Origin: Alisma plantago-aquatica
Taxonomy: Eukaryota > Streptophyta > Magnoliopsida > Alismatales > Alismataceae
Reading direction: 5' to 3'
Assembly: GCA_963693085.1 (NCBI GenBank)
Contig: OY856410.1
Location: forward strand, 567,764,906 to 567,828,905
Length of the DNA: 64,000 nt
The stretch's first letter is position 1; each line of letters opens with the position of its first letter. Under the pieces are notes generated by a model that was not told the DNA's origin, did not search any database, and saw only the letters and a program-made list of their open reading frames with translations. The position numbers were made by a program, and so were the translations under genes. Shown here one piece after another: positions 35,641-45,483 of this stretch.

Positions 35641-35776
35641 GTTAATACAAATGCTAAATGTTTGCCTTTTTCTAGTTAATACAAATGCTAAATGTTTGCC
35701 TTTTTCTAGTTAATACAAATGCTAAATGTTTTCCTTTTTCTAGTTAATACAAATGCTAAATGTTTGCATTTTAAAT
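35641..35776. repeat. 34-bp tandem repeat, four copies
   Basis: Unit beginning GTTAATACAAATGC at 35641, 35675, 35709 and 35743. It fills the space between the transposase stop and the ATG of the second gene. Non-coding. Confidence 0.9.
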
Positions 35777-35787
35777 GACATTTTCAG

Positions 35788-38700
35788 ATGGCTGACCATG
35801 ATGAGCATGATGTCCATGATGAGCATGAAGTCCATGATGAGCATGTTGTCCATGACGAGCATGGCGAGGATACTAATGTAAGTTCTAAAAACATATCCTG
35901 TATTTCTATAAAATTCATTATCTTCTAGTTATGTCAAGTTCATGATGAGCATGCTGTCCATGACGAGCATGGCTAATTTAGTGTGTTTTATTTTTGTCAA
36001 ATTTTAGGTTGATGCACCTGTACCCACTGAAGCACTGGAGCAACTTGATGCGCAGCACCAAACACTTAACAAGAAAAGGGGCATCACTCTGTTGAAGAAG
36101 TTATTAGCGCTAAGTGGTAGTGGATCCAAATTGGTGGTAGAGTTTGATAATGGAGGAAATCCAATTGGAGTGAACCGCAATAATTTTGTAAACTATCTTG
36201 GGTGTACCACTCGTAGCCATTGTGGTGTTAAGTATGACAATTGGCATAAAGTTCCTCAAGGGAAAAAAGACTTGATATGGAAGGATTTATGCGTGAGTTA
36301 TTATTATTTGCAATTCTATTTTGTAGATTACAAATTCTATTATTTGCAATTCTATTTTGGATACTAGTTAATAACATTTCTATTTTACAGAATCTGTTTG
36401 CATTGGATGAGAAGTTGCATCGTAAAAATGTGATGCAACACGCTGGAAAGATGCTTAGGAATTATAGGACAAATCTAAACAGAGAATACATAAAAGAGGG
36501 TGATAAGAAGAAGAAGTCAGCCCTTGAACAATGGAACTTCTTGGACAAAGAAGATTGGGACAATTTTGTTGCTTCAAGAAAATCTGAAGAATTCAAGGTA
36601 TTAGGCGTCACTCCCAATTTAATTAATATACATTGTATTCACCTATTCAAGATTAACATTTAGTGCTACTAACCAAATCTTTAATGTGCATACTAACTAG
36701 GCCCTCAGTGACGCACAAAAAGCAAGGCGTGCACTGAATGTGCATGACCACACTATGGGTCCAAAAGGCTATGCAAGCGTTCGCCAAAGACTACAGGCGG
36801 AGTCTGCGGCTACTCAGGAGTCTGCTCCTACTCAGGAGTCTGCCACACCCATGCCTCGCCATGATATCTAGATAGCTGGCAGGCAAAACAAGAAGGGTGA
36901 AATAAAGAAGCCTGTAACTGCTGAGGCGGCTGCAAAAATGGTAAAATACAACTCTTAGAGAAATCGTTTGAATATTGATTATTTGTGGTGTTAACTTACC
37001 AATTTCTATTTATGGTGATTAGCGGGAGCTGCACGAGTAGAGGAAACAAGGCACGTTCATCCCTCAGGGCACAAGGGATGAATTGACAGTTGCTCTGGGT
37101 AACCCAGAGCATCCTGGACGTGTTAGAGGTGTCGGCGCTGGTGTTGGCATCAAAGCATTCTTTGGGCCATCCCAGCGCAAACCCAGAGCGGGACTTTCTC
37201 AAGAAGAGGTAACCTATTCTTTTCTTAGAATGTTACTGCAAATAGAAATTCATTAATAAGAAGCTAATGTTTCTTTTATCCATGTATAGGAGAATAAGAG
37301 AGTTGAGGATTTAGTTGCTAAGAAGGTCAACGATGTAGTTGCTGAGAAGGTCAAGGAAGAATTGTTGCGGTGGCAGGCATCTCAGGCTTCCAATACGCCT
37401 ATGGCGACCCACTCTTCTCCTGATGCACAGACTGCGAGTAATCCTGGAGACCCATCGCCTAGCACGTCTGCTGTAAGTATTGTTTATGACATTGTAGCTA
37501 GTCTTTTCAAGATGATATGTTTTCAAGATTATATGTATATATGTATAACATTCTTTACGTAAATTTGTAGGCATTGAAGCCATGCCGCTTAAGAATAGAA
37601 GACTATGTTGTTGCAGAGGCGCAAGCTTACCCGTCCCTTCCTAGGGAAAGGTTTCACGAGACTCCAATGCCACAGGGCTATGTTCGTGTGGGCCCATTAC
37701 GTGTGTTACCCGATTGGAGGGAAGTTGCGTTGCCATATGCCCACCCAGATATTGATACACTTGGTGAGGCAGAAGGCGGGGTCATATTGTGGCCCAAAGA
37801 AGATGTCGTCTACACGACTGAAATTGTAAGATAAATTTACATTGATTTAGACTGTTAATGTGTATATATTATGTCAACTGATCTGAAATTATATATACAG
37901 GTTAAAAAGAAGACACCAGGAGCACCTAGGCCTCCACCTCTACTTCCCGCATTACCAACTTGGGTTCCAACTGACCTAACATACCCGTTAGGTCCTGCTT
38001 GTAGGGGAATGGCATGTTGGCTACGTGCACATAATATACATTGCCCTATAATAGTTTCTTTAGATGCAGATTATGCAGGTCGATCATACGATAGCTCTTT
38101 ATTTATACAAGATATTATTGAGCTGTTTATGTATGATTGGCTGAATACATCAATGATAGAGACATGGATAAGGTGAGATCTTGTTTATACATCCATATAC
38201 CTTGTGTAAGATCCGGTGATCTGGTTTCTTATATATTAATGCATACGTAATACATGTTTTGCAGCTACTTAGTCGAAGATCATTGCAAACAATTTGCATT
38301 TGATCATGTGGGATTTTTGATTCCATCATTGATTAGTATGGTAGCTAAAGACCCTGATAATGTTCAACAATACTGTATAGATGCTTTTACAATTTTTGAT
38401 CAGCAAAAGAAGACGATAATAATAGCTCCATTCAATGTCAAGTAAGTTTACTTTATTTATAATTTGGACTTAAGAAAATTCCATTTTTATTGTGCATTTT
38501 GAGTTATTAATTGTTAACTTTTTACCTCTAGCGGTAAACATTGGGAGTTACTAGTTATTGTCCCCGGGACGTTCACTGTTTATTATCTAGATCCCGCGGG
38601 AAGTACATTAAACACTAAAATTGGACACGTAATGAGAATGCCATTATTCTGGTGAGAAATATTTCATTTTTGTATCTGTTACCATCTGTTATTACATTAC

Positions 38701-39253
38701 TATTTACTTATGTAATTTATTGTGTTATATTAACATGTAGGGGTTTAGATGCATTCAAAAAGGCTGGAGGAACGGTCCCAAGGAAAAAGAACCAGCCAAT
38801 AAATTGGGAGAACGTACAAGTAAGTTCCCGACTCCAATGTATATATTATTGATGTGAATTGTGCTTAGTTGTATGATTTTGTATGTTTCAATTTATAGTG
38901 CGCTACACAAGACAATGGCTGGGCATGCGCATACTATGTGATGCGATTTATGCGGATGATTATCAAATATGCCGCATTGGACATCGATACCATACATGAG
39001 GTATTATATATAGTCTCATTAGTTAGTATGAAATATATCAATCTTATCTTATTTTTATATTATTACTTATATATATACATCATTCTCTTTGCAGGTGTTT
39101 AAAACTGACAACACTATAGGTAAATGCTTAAAAAATATATATGCTCCATATACGATGGAAGCATTAAATGAAGTAAGAGAATAATGGGCAAAAGCCATAC
39201 AAGCAGTGGCAACTGTAAGATATAATTGGGATGTTGATAGCGATAATGAATGA
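35788..39253 (+). pseudogene. Second CACTA gene: Transposase_24-like and C48 (Ulp1) peptidase, 13 exons
   Basis: Consistent GT/AG exons: 35788-35877, 36008-36292, 36391-36597, 36701-36940, 37023-37208, 37290-37472, 37571-37825, 37901-38172, 38265-38441, 38532-38651, 38741-38819, 38899-39000, 39095-39253 (784 codons). Exon 1 encodes DEHxVH repeats; exons 2-5 are Transposase_24-like (DNA-binding partner type, 'ALGNPEHPGRVRGVG'); exon 7 resembles the DUF8039 type; exons 9-13 are a Ulp1-like cysteine peptidase with His (GKHW, 38539-38541), Asp (LDP, 38590-38592), Gln and Cys (QDNGWAC, Cys 38926-38928) all present. Stops interrupt it: TAG 36869-36871, TAG 37038-37040 and TAA 39182-39184 (22 codons before the natural TGA 39251-39253). 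ATG follows TTTTCAG directly. The peptidase itself looks intact apart from its tail. Confidence 0.85.
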
Positions 39254-39379
39254 TACTTTGTAAATGAATATTTCTGAATGTTAATACATGTATTTGAATG
39301 TTTCTATATGTGTGAATGTGAGAATTGAATTGATGTCTGAATGTATGTACTTGTGTGAAATTTTCTTTGTGACTTTTGC

Positions 39380-39491
39380 AGGTTTGCGGCCTGTTTGTAG
39401 GCTGATATCAATGGATGTCGTAAACCTACAGTTCAGAAAACTGAACTGCAGGTTCTCATCCTGCTGACCAGCCACAGCAGGCCTGCAAACT
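39380..39491 (+). repeat. 3' UTR fold-back of the CACTA element
   Basis: Nested stem downstream of the second gene: outer GTTTGCGGCCTG with CAGGCCTGCAAAC, inner AACCTACAGTTCAG with CTGAACTGCAGGTT around an AAAA loop. Shared with the relic at 21431-21542 at the same distance from the gene end. Confidence 0.75.
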
Positions 39492-39505
39492 GATATGAAA
39501 AAAAA

Positions 39506-40019
39506 AATATAAATAGGCATCGGTTATTTATAGAAAACCGTCAGCAAAGACATACAGCGTCGGTTATTTATAGATAACCGAAGCCTGATGTGGCCAAAGT
39601 AGTCCTGGAAATGGCGTCAGATATTCGTATCGAACCGACGCCTATTTAAACAACAAAGCGTCGGTCGTTTGGTATATAACCGATGCCAAAAGGGTTCGCG
39701 CCACATAAAACGGCGTCATCTAGGACACTTTATGCGTTGGTTATCAACTAAAAGACCGACGCTACATGGAATATAGGCGTCGGTCTTTTAGTAAATCACC
39801 GACGCAGAAAGTGCCCTAGATGACGCCGTTTTCTGTGGTGCGAACCATTTTGGCGTCGGTTATATACTAAAAGACTGACGCCTATAGGTTAAATAGGCGT
39901 CGGTTAAAAAACCGACGCCAAAATGTTCGACCTTTAGCGGCGCCCACATAGGCGTCGGTCGGAAACCGACGTCGAATGGGGTTAAAAGACCGACGCCAAA
40001 TGGGGTTTCTGTAGTAGTG
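39506..40019. repeat. 3' subterminal and terminal repeats of the CACTA element
   Basis: About 19 copies of GCGTCGGTTAT or its complement, paired as small inverted repeats, leading to the TIR TTTCTGTAGTAGTG. Two of them frame a repeat of 'gacgccgttt' in inverted orientation (39710-39835). Likely binding sites for the element's own regulatory protein. Confidence 0.85.
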
Positions 40020-40022
40020 ATA

Positions 40023-40716
40023 GGGTACATCCTCACAACACCCACCTTGTTGTTTGGTTTGGTAGTCTAGAATGAAATATGTTAATTGCTTATTATGGTG
40101 ACATCCCCCAATTAATGTCAAGGTCACATTCCCAAACGGCCCACCTCCTTCATCTAATTGCTTAAAACCTTAATTGCTCTGTTTGCTTGTTAATGCTAGT
40201 GTAGTTCAATTGCTTTAGTTAACTTAGTTAATTGCCTAGTTTTGCTAGCTAAGTGTTAAATTAGGTCTTTGATCTTGATTAGTGGTTACCTTAGGCTCTC
40301 AATTGCTAGTTGCTTGCTTAGTCTAGTGTAGTTTGTTCTTGCTCTTGTTTAGATAGCTTGTTGACTTAGATTGCTAATTTAGCCTTTTTATAACTTAGTT
40401 TCATATTGCTTTTCATACTCGCTCACTTAGCTTAATCAACAACCAACCAACCTTTTAAACCCTAAAAACCTTACTCTCCGCAATATGAATGTAGCCCACG
40501 CCGTCTAACTCTAGTACCCCCTCTATCTCCGTGGATCGACCCTATACTTGCCGCCTCACCTATACTATGACACGACCCCGTGCGCTTGCGGGTGTAGTGT
40601 CTTAGTAGACGTAGGTAGTTAGTGTAGGTCTTACAAATTTTCGAAAGCATAAGATCCCACATCCTGTGCACTCCGACCTCGTGGGGTGTAAAAGTACCAC
40701 TAGCAGGGACGCACCA
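40023..40716 (+). repeat. 5' LTR of element 1, right part
   Basis: Continues the LTR interrupted at 29098 and ends GCACCA. Matches 47238-47931 of the 3' LTR, with short indels. Confidence 0.92.
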
Positions 40717-40723
40717 AGCTTTC

Positions 40724-40741
40724 TGGCACCGTTGCCGGGGA
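40724..40741 (+). promoter_or_regulatory. Primer-binding site of element 1 (tRNA-Asp type)
   Basis: TGGCACCGTTGCCGGGGA, 7 nt after the LTR end, is complementary to the 3' end of plant tRNA-Asp with one mismatch (TGGCGCC expected). This primer is usual for Athila/Tat elements. Confidence 0.85.
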
Positions 40742-40995
40742 TAGAGGCGCTCGGCCTAGTTAGATAGTGTAGCTTAGCCTTTCCTTTTTCCCTCACCATT
40801 GCTATTATTTATTATTTGTGTTACTCTTGCATATTGGTTCGCTAACTGGGCTCCTTGTTGTTTGTTTGTGACTTGCGCAGGTGACAGCTGTGCATGTGTA
40901 GCACGCATTCGACTTGCACTGACTTGGTGGTTTACGACCCCGAGATTGGGAGAAGAAGGTGTTAAGCTCGCCGCAACCTACACCGAGAGGTCGAG

Positions 40996-42942
40996 ATGGC
41001 TGAGAACAACCCGCCACCAGATGCTCCACCTCCACTACCACATCGCCCGCTTCACGAGTACTTCACACCGTGGAACTACAACTCCCTCATCGCCACTCTG
41101 GTTGACCAGATGCCAGGTCAGTAGTTCTCCATCCCGTCGGCACTCTTGGGACTTCTCCCCACATACTACAGAATGGAGAACGAGAATCCCTACCATCAGA
41201 TAGACGCGTTCCTTGAAACGTGCTCTACCTTCCGCACTCCAGCCGCCACCGACAACTCAATCAGGAGGACGCTCTTTCCTTTCTCTCTCAAGGAGAAAGC
41301 CAAGGAGTGGTACGTTTCCAGACTGGAGTTGGTATCGTGGACTGACGCGAAGAACGAGTTTCTCAAGAAGTTCTTCCCCATCACCAAGTTATCCTACATG
41401 ATAAGGGGCATCACGTAGTTTGCCCAGAAAGAGAATGAGCCCTTCCACGAGGCGTGGGGAAGGTTCCAAAAGCTACTTCGTGACTGCCCCCATCATGAGG
41501 TTCCGCTGTGGTAGCTCGTTCAGGCCTTCTACACTGGGCTGGAGGAGCAAAACCAAAACAACGTAGACTCTTCCTACGGGGGCACTTTCATGGCAAAGCC
41601 GCCCGAGGAATCATGGCCGTTGTTTGAGCACCTCGCAGAAACCTCCCGCCACTGTGCTTCCATAAAAGGGGGGCATTGTGATCGCAGCTACGCTCCCCCA
41701 CCTTCTCTCACAGCTTCGAGTCGCAATACCACCGACCCCGATATGATGAAGATGATGACCGAGATGATGAAGTGGATGAAAAATCAAGCTGGTGGCACTT
41801 ATGGCCAGCCCACAAGGGTAGTTGATATTGTAGACGAGGAGGTCAATGCTCTATATTCTGTTGGTGGCCGCAACAACCAGGGCCCAATGTCCAACTCCTA
41901 CACTCCCGAATGGAGGAACCACCTGAACTTCTCTTGGAAACAACAGAACAAGAATGGGCAAGGACACGGGCAGCAAAAGCCACGCTACACCTCAAAGTTT
42001 GAAGATGAGGTACTTGGGAGATTGAGGAATCTAGATGAGGTAAAGAGAGAAGTGTCTTCTCAAGGTTAAAACATCAGCCGCCTTGAGTAAAGGCTCGATC
42101 AAATTTCTATCTGACTTGCTCATCGTGAAGAGGGGAGACTGTCATCTCAACCTATGATGAATCCTAATAGTGATGGTGGTTATGTGAATGACACCCAAGC
42201 CACATACATCCCACCACGTGGCCAAGCAACCTCACTTCCACAATATCAAGGACCACCGCACCCATATGCTCTGCCATCTCACCAACCCCCACTAAACTAC
42301 CAATACCCACCACCACCTCCACATACTTACCGACCTCCACCTCCACCACAACCAACTTGCATACTCCAAAATCCTAATTCCACCCATCAAAGACCACCAC
42401 CATCTCCGTCATCACAAGCTCCCCCTTCATCACATGAATAAGTGAGTATGGTCTCTATCATATGGGGAGAAGAAGTTGCTCAAGGTTTCAGAAAGAGGGA
42501 AAAGAAAGTGACTGAGGTTGGAGGTAAAATCTCGATACCAGAAGGATCTAGCGAAGATAAAGAATGCTCCAAAGAATTTGCCGCTCAAGCGCCACCAGAG
42601 AATGCTAAGTGCACCCAGATCGCTACTGCACCAGATGCGAATGTAGAGGCACTCTCACTGGTTCCACCCGTACTCGGGGATACAGAAATTACAATAGATA
42701 TAGCTCAGTCGGCTGTTGGTGACAGTGTCATGTCTGCTGTTTCACATACCATGGACATAGCAGCGCTTGAAGCCATCTCCTTATGGGAACCAAGACCTTT
42801 ACATGAGACGAGTGTCACCACCACCCCTCCGCAAGTTCCAGTGAGTACAGTGAAGATAGTTGATGAAGACGGAAAGCAATCCCATGAAGGTTCGAATCTC
42901 CAAAAAAGGGGCGGAAACATCATGAATCTCCTAGGAGATTGA
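40996..42942 (+). pseudogene. gag of LTR element 1
   Basis: One frame from ATG 40996 to 42942 carries a Ty3-type gag: proline-rich start ('NNPPPDAPPPLP'), a Retrotrans_gag core (about 41190-41540; 'LFPFSLKEKAKEWY', 'FLKKFFP', 'FHEAWGRFQKLLRDCPHH'), then a Q/N-rich stretch, a P/Y-rich stretch (42190-42430) and a charged tail. The capsid-type domain would package the element RNA in cytoplasmic particles. The frame has no indel, but is broken by several TAG, TAA and TGA codons, the first at 41122-41124, most explainable as C-to-T changes of CAG, CAA or CGA. No zinc knuckle was seen. Confidence 0.85.
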
Positions 42943-42976
42943 AGCGGGAACAATAGGAATTGCATCACTCTTTTCA

Positions 42977-43684
42977 TTGATGAAGGACGTATGCATGGGA
43001 AGAAGAAAGTTAGTGCTACTGTCGACCGAGGATATTGTTGCCTCAAAATTTGTGAACTTCATCTACGACAATGGCTTCCCAGAAAAGAGAGGTGATCTGG
43101 GAGTGCCTCTTATTTCCTGCTACATTGGTACACAGCCCGTCAAGCACGCTCTCATTGACTTAGGTGCAGGGACAAGCCTCATGCCATGGAGCATGTACCT
43201 ACGGCTTGGCCTAAACAAAATGAAACCAGTGGAGTGTGTCATTATCTTGGGTGACAGAACCAAGCGAAAGCCATTGGGAATCATGCAGAACACAATAGTG
43301 TCGATGGATGAAAGGGTGAACATTGCCAATGTGACTGATTTCCTGATAGTGGACACCGCACCTATTGATGGAGAAGAGTACCTCATATTGGGTAGACCTT
43401 TCCTATCCACTGTGGGAGCTGAAATCAATATCCGCACAGGCACACTAACGATTACTTATAAGAGGAAAAAGTTCGACTTCTTCATGTTCACAAAAGAAGA
43501 GAGGGACAAGCTGGACAATGAAGACTTCGGTGAGAGTTTGTGCTATCGTGACCCTCTGGAGATGTGGAGATCGATCCCATACTTCAATTCCATGTACACT
43601 CCTTGGGACGAAGCACATGTCGTCAGAGCGCTCGACAGGATCACCGTAGAAGAGAAGGAGGGCACAGTGGGTGTCAATACATGA
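42977..43684 (+). CDS. Retroviral-type aspartic protease of LTR element 1
   Basis: A 235-codon uninterrupted frame, +1 relative to gag, encodes a pepsin-like retropepsin: 'GTQPVKHALIDLGAGTSLMP' with catalytic Asp (43157-43159; DLGAG where most plant relatives have DLGAS), 'GDRTKRKPLGI', and 'DTAPIDGEEYLILGRPFLSTVGAEIN'. Its job would be to cleave the Gag polyprotein. The first ATG is probably not a true start, since the protease should be fused to gag; the frame change near 43019 is either an indel or a frameshift site. The pol region that normally follows (RT, RNase H, integrase) is absent, and the frame ends in TGA after 'GTVGVNT'. Confidence 0.8.
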   Translation: MMKDVCMGRRKLVLLSTEDIVASKFVNFIYDNGFPEKRGDLGVPLISCYIGTQPVKHALIDLGAGTSLMPWSMYLRLGLNKMKPVECVIILGDRTKRKPLGIMQNTIVSMDERVNIANVTDFLIVDTAPIDGEEYLILGRPFLSTVGAEINIRTGTLTITYKRKKFDFFMFTKEERDKLDNEDFGESLCYRDPLEMWRSIPYFNSMYTPWDEAHVVRALDRITVEEKEGTVGVNT

Positions 43685-45470
43685 TGAAAAAAGAGCAACA
43701 AGCCCGGCTGAAGGCTATAAATTTAGCGCTAGTGGGAGGCAACCCACGTGGTTTGAGATTCGACTCGAACCTTGTTTTACCATACTTTCTTTTGGTTTCC
43801 AATAAACACACACACACGCTATACTTGATAGTTTTTCTGTTTGTGAATCATTTTAGCACATGCACAAGAAAAAAAAGATGATGCTGAAGGGTTTAGCCAA
43901 GGCGGCGGTCAAAGTGGAAGAAGAGATTGCAAATCAATGGAGGAGCCATAGGAAGAAGGCCAGAACGGACGTGCTGCTCAGCACGGCCATGGTGGCCATG
44001 TCCTGCTCACCTAAAGTTACATTGACCACTCCAGCTCTCGTCGGTTGCCTTTCGCAACCCCACGCCTTTTTACCCTACTAGTCTAAACTTCTATTTTATG
44101 ATGAGTACATCATGATTTAAAAGTTTGGGCGGTAAGCCTTCTCTCACCGCACTTTTCTCCATGTGCCTTGTGCTAAATTTTTGCAAGATGATCAAACAGT
44201 TTGACTGACATTCCATACTTGTTTACCCTGACCTGGTGTGTCTGCTTGCATCCATGCATACATGTAGTTGATTTCTGCATTTTTGAGTAATTTTTCAAAA
44301 TTTTCATCTTCATGTAGTTTTTTGTAGTTTCTTATGCATGATAATTAGGATTTGCTTCTTTGTGTCTTTAAATTCCCTAAAGTAGGTTTAGATGTGATTT
44401 AGTGTAAAGTGGCACCATTTTGGCCAATTTTGCCCAGATTTGAATATTCTTGCTCCGATAGGATGTTTTGACTTAATCTCCAATGTTTGAAATGAAATGG
44501 TTTACTCTCGTGACAAATGCATGCTACATTCTTAGATCTTATTGATATATGGTCTTGTTTGTGACTTTTTACATGTGAACCACATCTCTTAATTCTGTGA
44601 ATGCTTTGGTTGAATCATGAATTGAGCAAGCGACAAATGCTTAAAGCCAATGGAATCACTTGGTAGAAATATGAATATTGTGTTAATTCTATCATGTGGT
44701 GTGATATTACTTGGTGAAGTGTTGAATTAGCTTTCATGCAGGGAATCTTATGTTGAAAACTACACTGATGACCCCTCTTTGACCCGACTATTCTTCCACC
44801 ATCTTCATACCCCTCCGCCTCATAAAAAGATGCCAAAGTGCACATATTAGCCGTGGCCACCTCCAAAAGTTTGGGGTGGCCACATCTTTATCTCCCCGCT
44901 TCACTGTATCCACCATATGCCCTATCTACACCAAGGGAAAAGAAAAAGAAAAGAAAAGCAAAAATAAAATAAAAGGATGTTCCTATTTAAGAGCATTCAA
45001 ATAAAGAAAAGAAGAGTGTGTAAAAGCACTCCAAATCTTACAGCAACCCTTTCTTCTTCTTTTATACCCATTGAGCTAGAAAACATCAAATCTAGCTCAC
45101 TTTACCCTTTCTACAGCCAAGTGGGTCATCTAGTGTGGTTTGAAGCATAAGACTGAATGCATGAAAGTGAAATAACACTCCTAGTCACCTTTGATTAACA
45201 CCAACATGAAACGGTTTACCCAGAATAACATAAAGGACATATGGACAACTTGTGTTTCCATGCTTTATATTTGAAGTTTGTATGCTCAGTGCTCAGTTCA
45301 TTATTGGATTGTGAAAGAAGGAGAGGAGAGATGTGAGACACATGCACTTAGTCACTTCCAAGACCATATATTCAATAATTTTCTGTTGCTTTGCATTTTT
45401 CATTTGTTTTTGTTGAAAAGAACGGAAAAGAGAGATTAAGTTGGAGCATACTTGAGGACAAGTATGTTTT
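43685..45470 (+). other. 3' non-coding region of LTR element 1
   Basis: About 1.8 kb between protease and polypurine tract with no RT, RNase H or integrase motif. A 73-codon frame at 43860-44081 with a basic start has no recognisable domain. The pol genes were lost or never present. Confidence 0.7.
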
Positions 45471-45483
45471 AAGTTTGGGGTGG
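45471..45483 (+). promoter_or_regulatory. Polypurine tract of element 1
   Basis: AAGTTTGGGGTGG directly abuts the 3' LTR. The form AAGTTTGGGGG is usual for Tat/Athila elements and marks the plus-strand primer. Confidence 0.8.

Larger units (their letters stand above)
29099..40019 (+). mobile_element. Complete CACTA (En/Spm) transposon, 10.9 kb
   Basis: Perfect inverted termini CACTACTACAGAAA / TTTCTGTAGTAGTG; 3-bp target duplication ATA (29096-29098, 40020-40022), confirmed by the uninterrupted 3' LTR of the host retrotransposon, which reads 'agcatagggtac' at the same place. Inside: subterminal repeat arrays at both ends, a GC-rich ATG-free leader, a long intron with palindromic repeats, a TNP2-type transposase, and a multi-exon second gene with a C48 peptidase. 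Ends are intact, so it could be mobilised in trans, but both genes carry stop codons. Confidence 0.95.

Noticed and set aside
43860..44081. Possible small basic protein after the protease of element 1
   Set aside because: No domain, and it lies in an otherwise non-coding 3' region; a chance frame is more likely.
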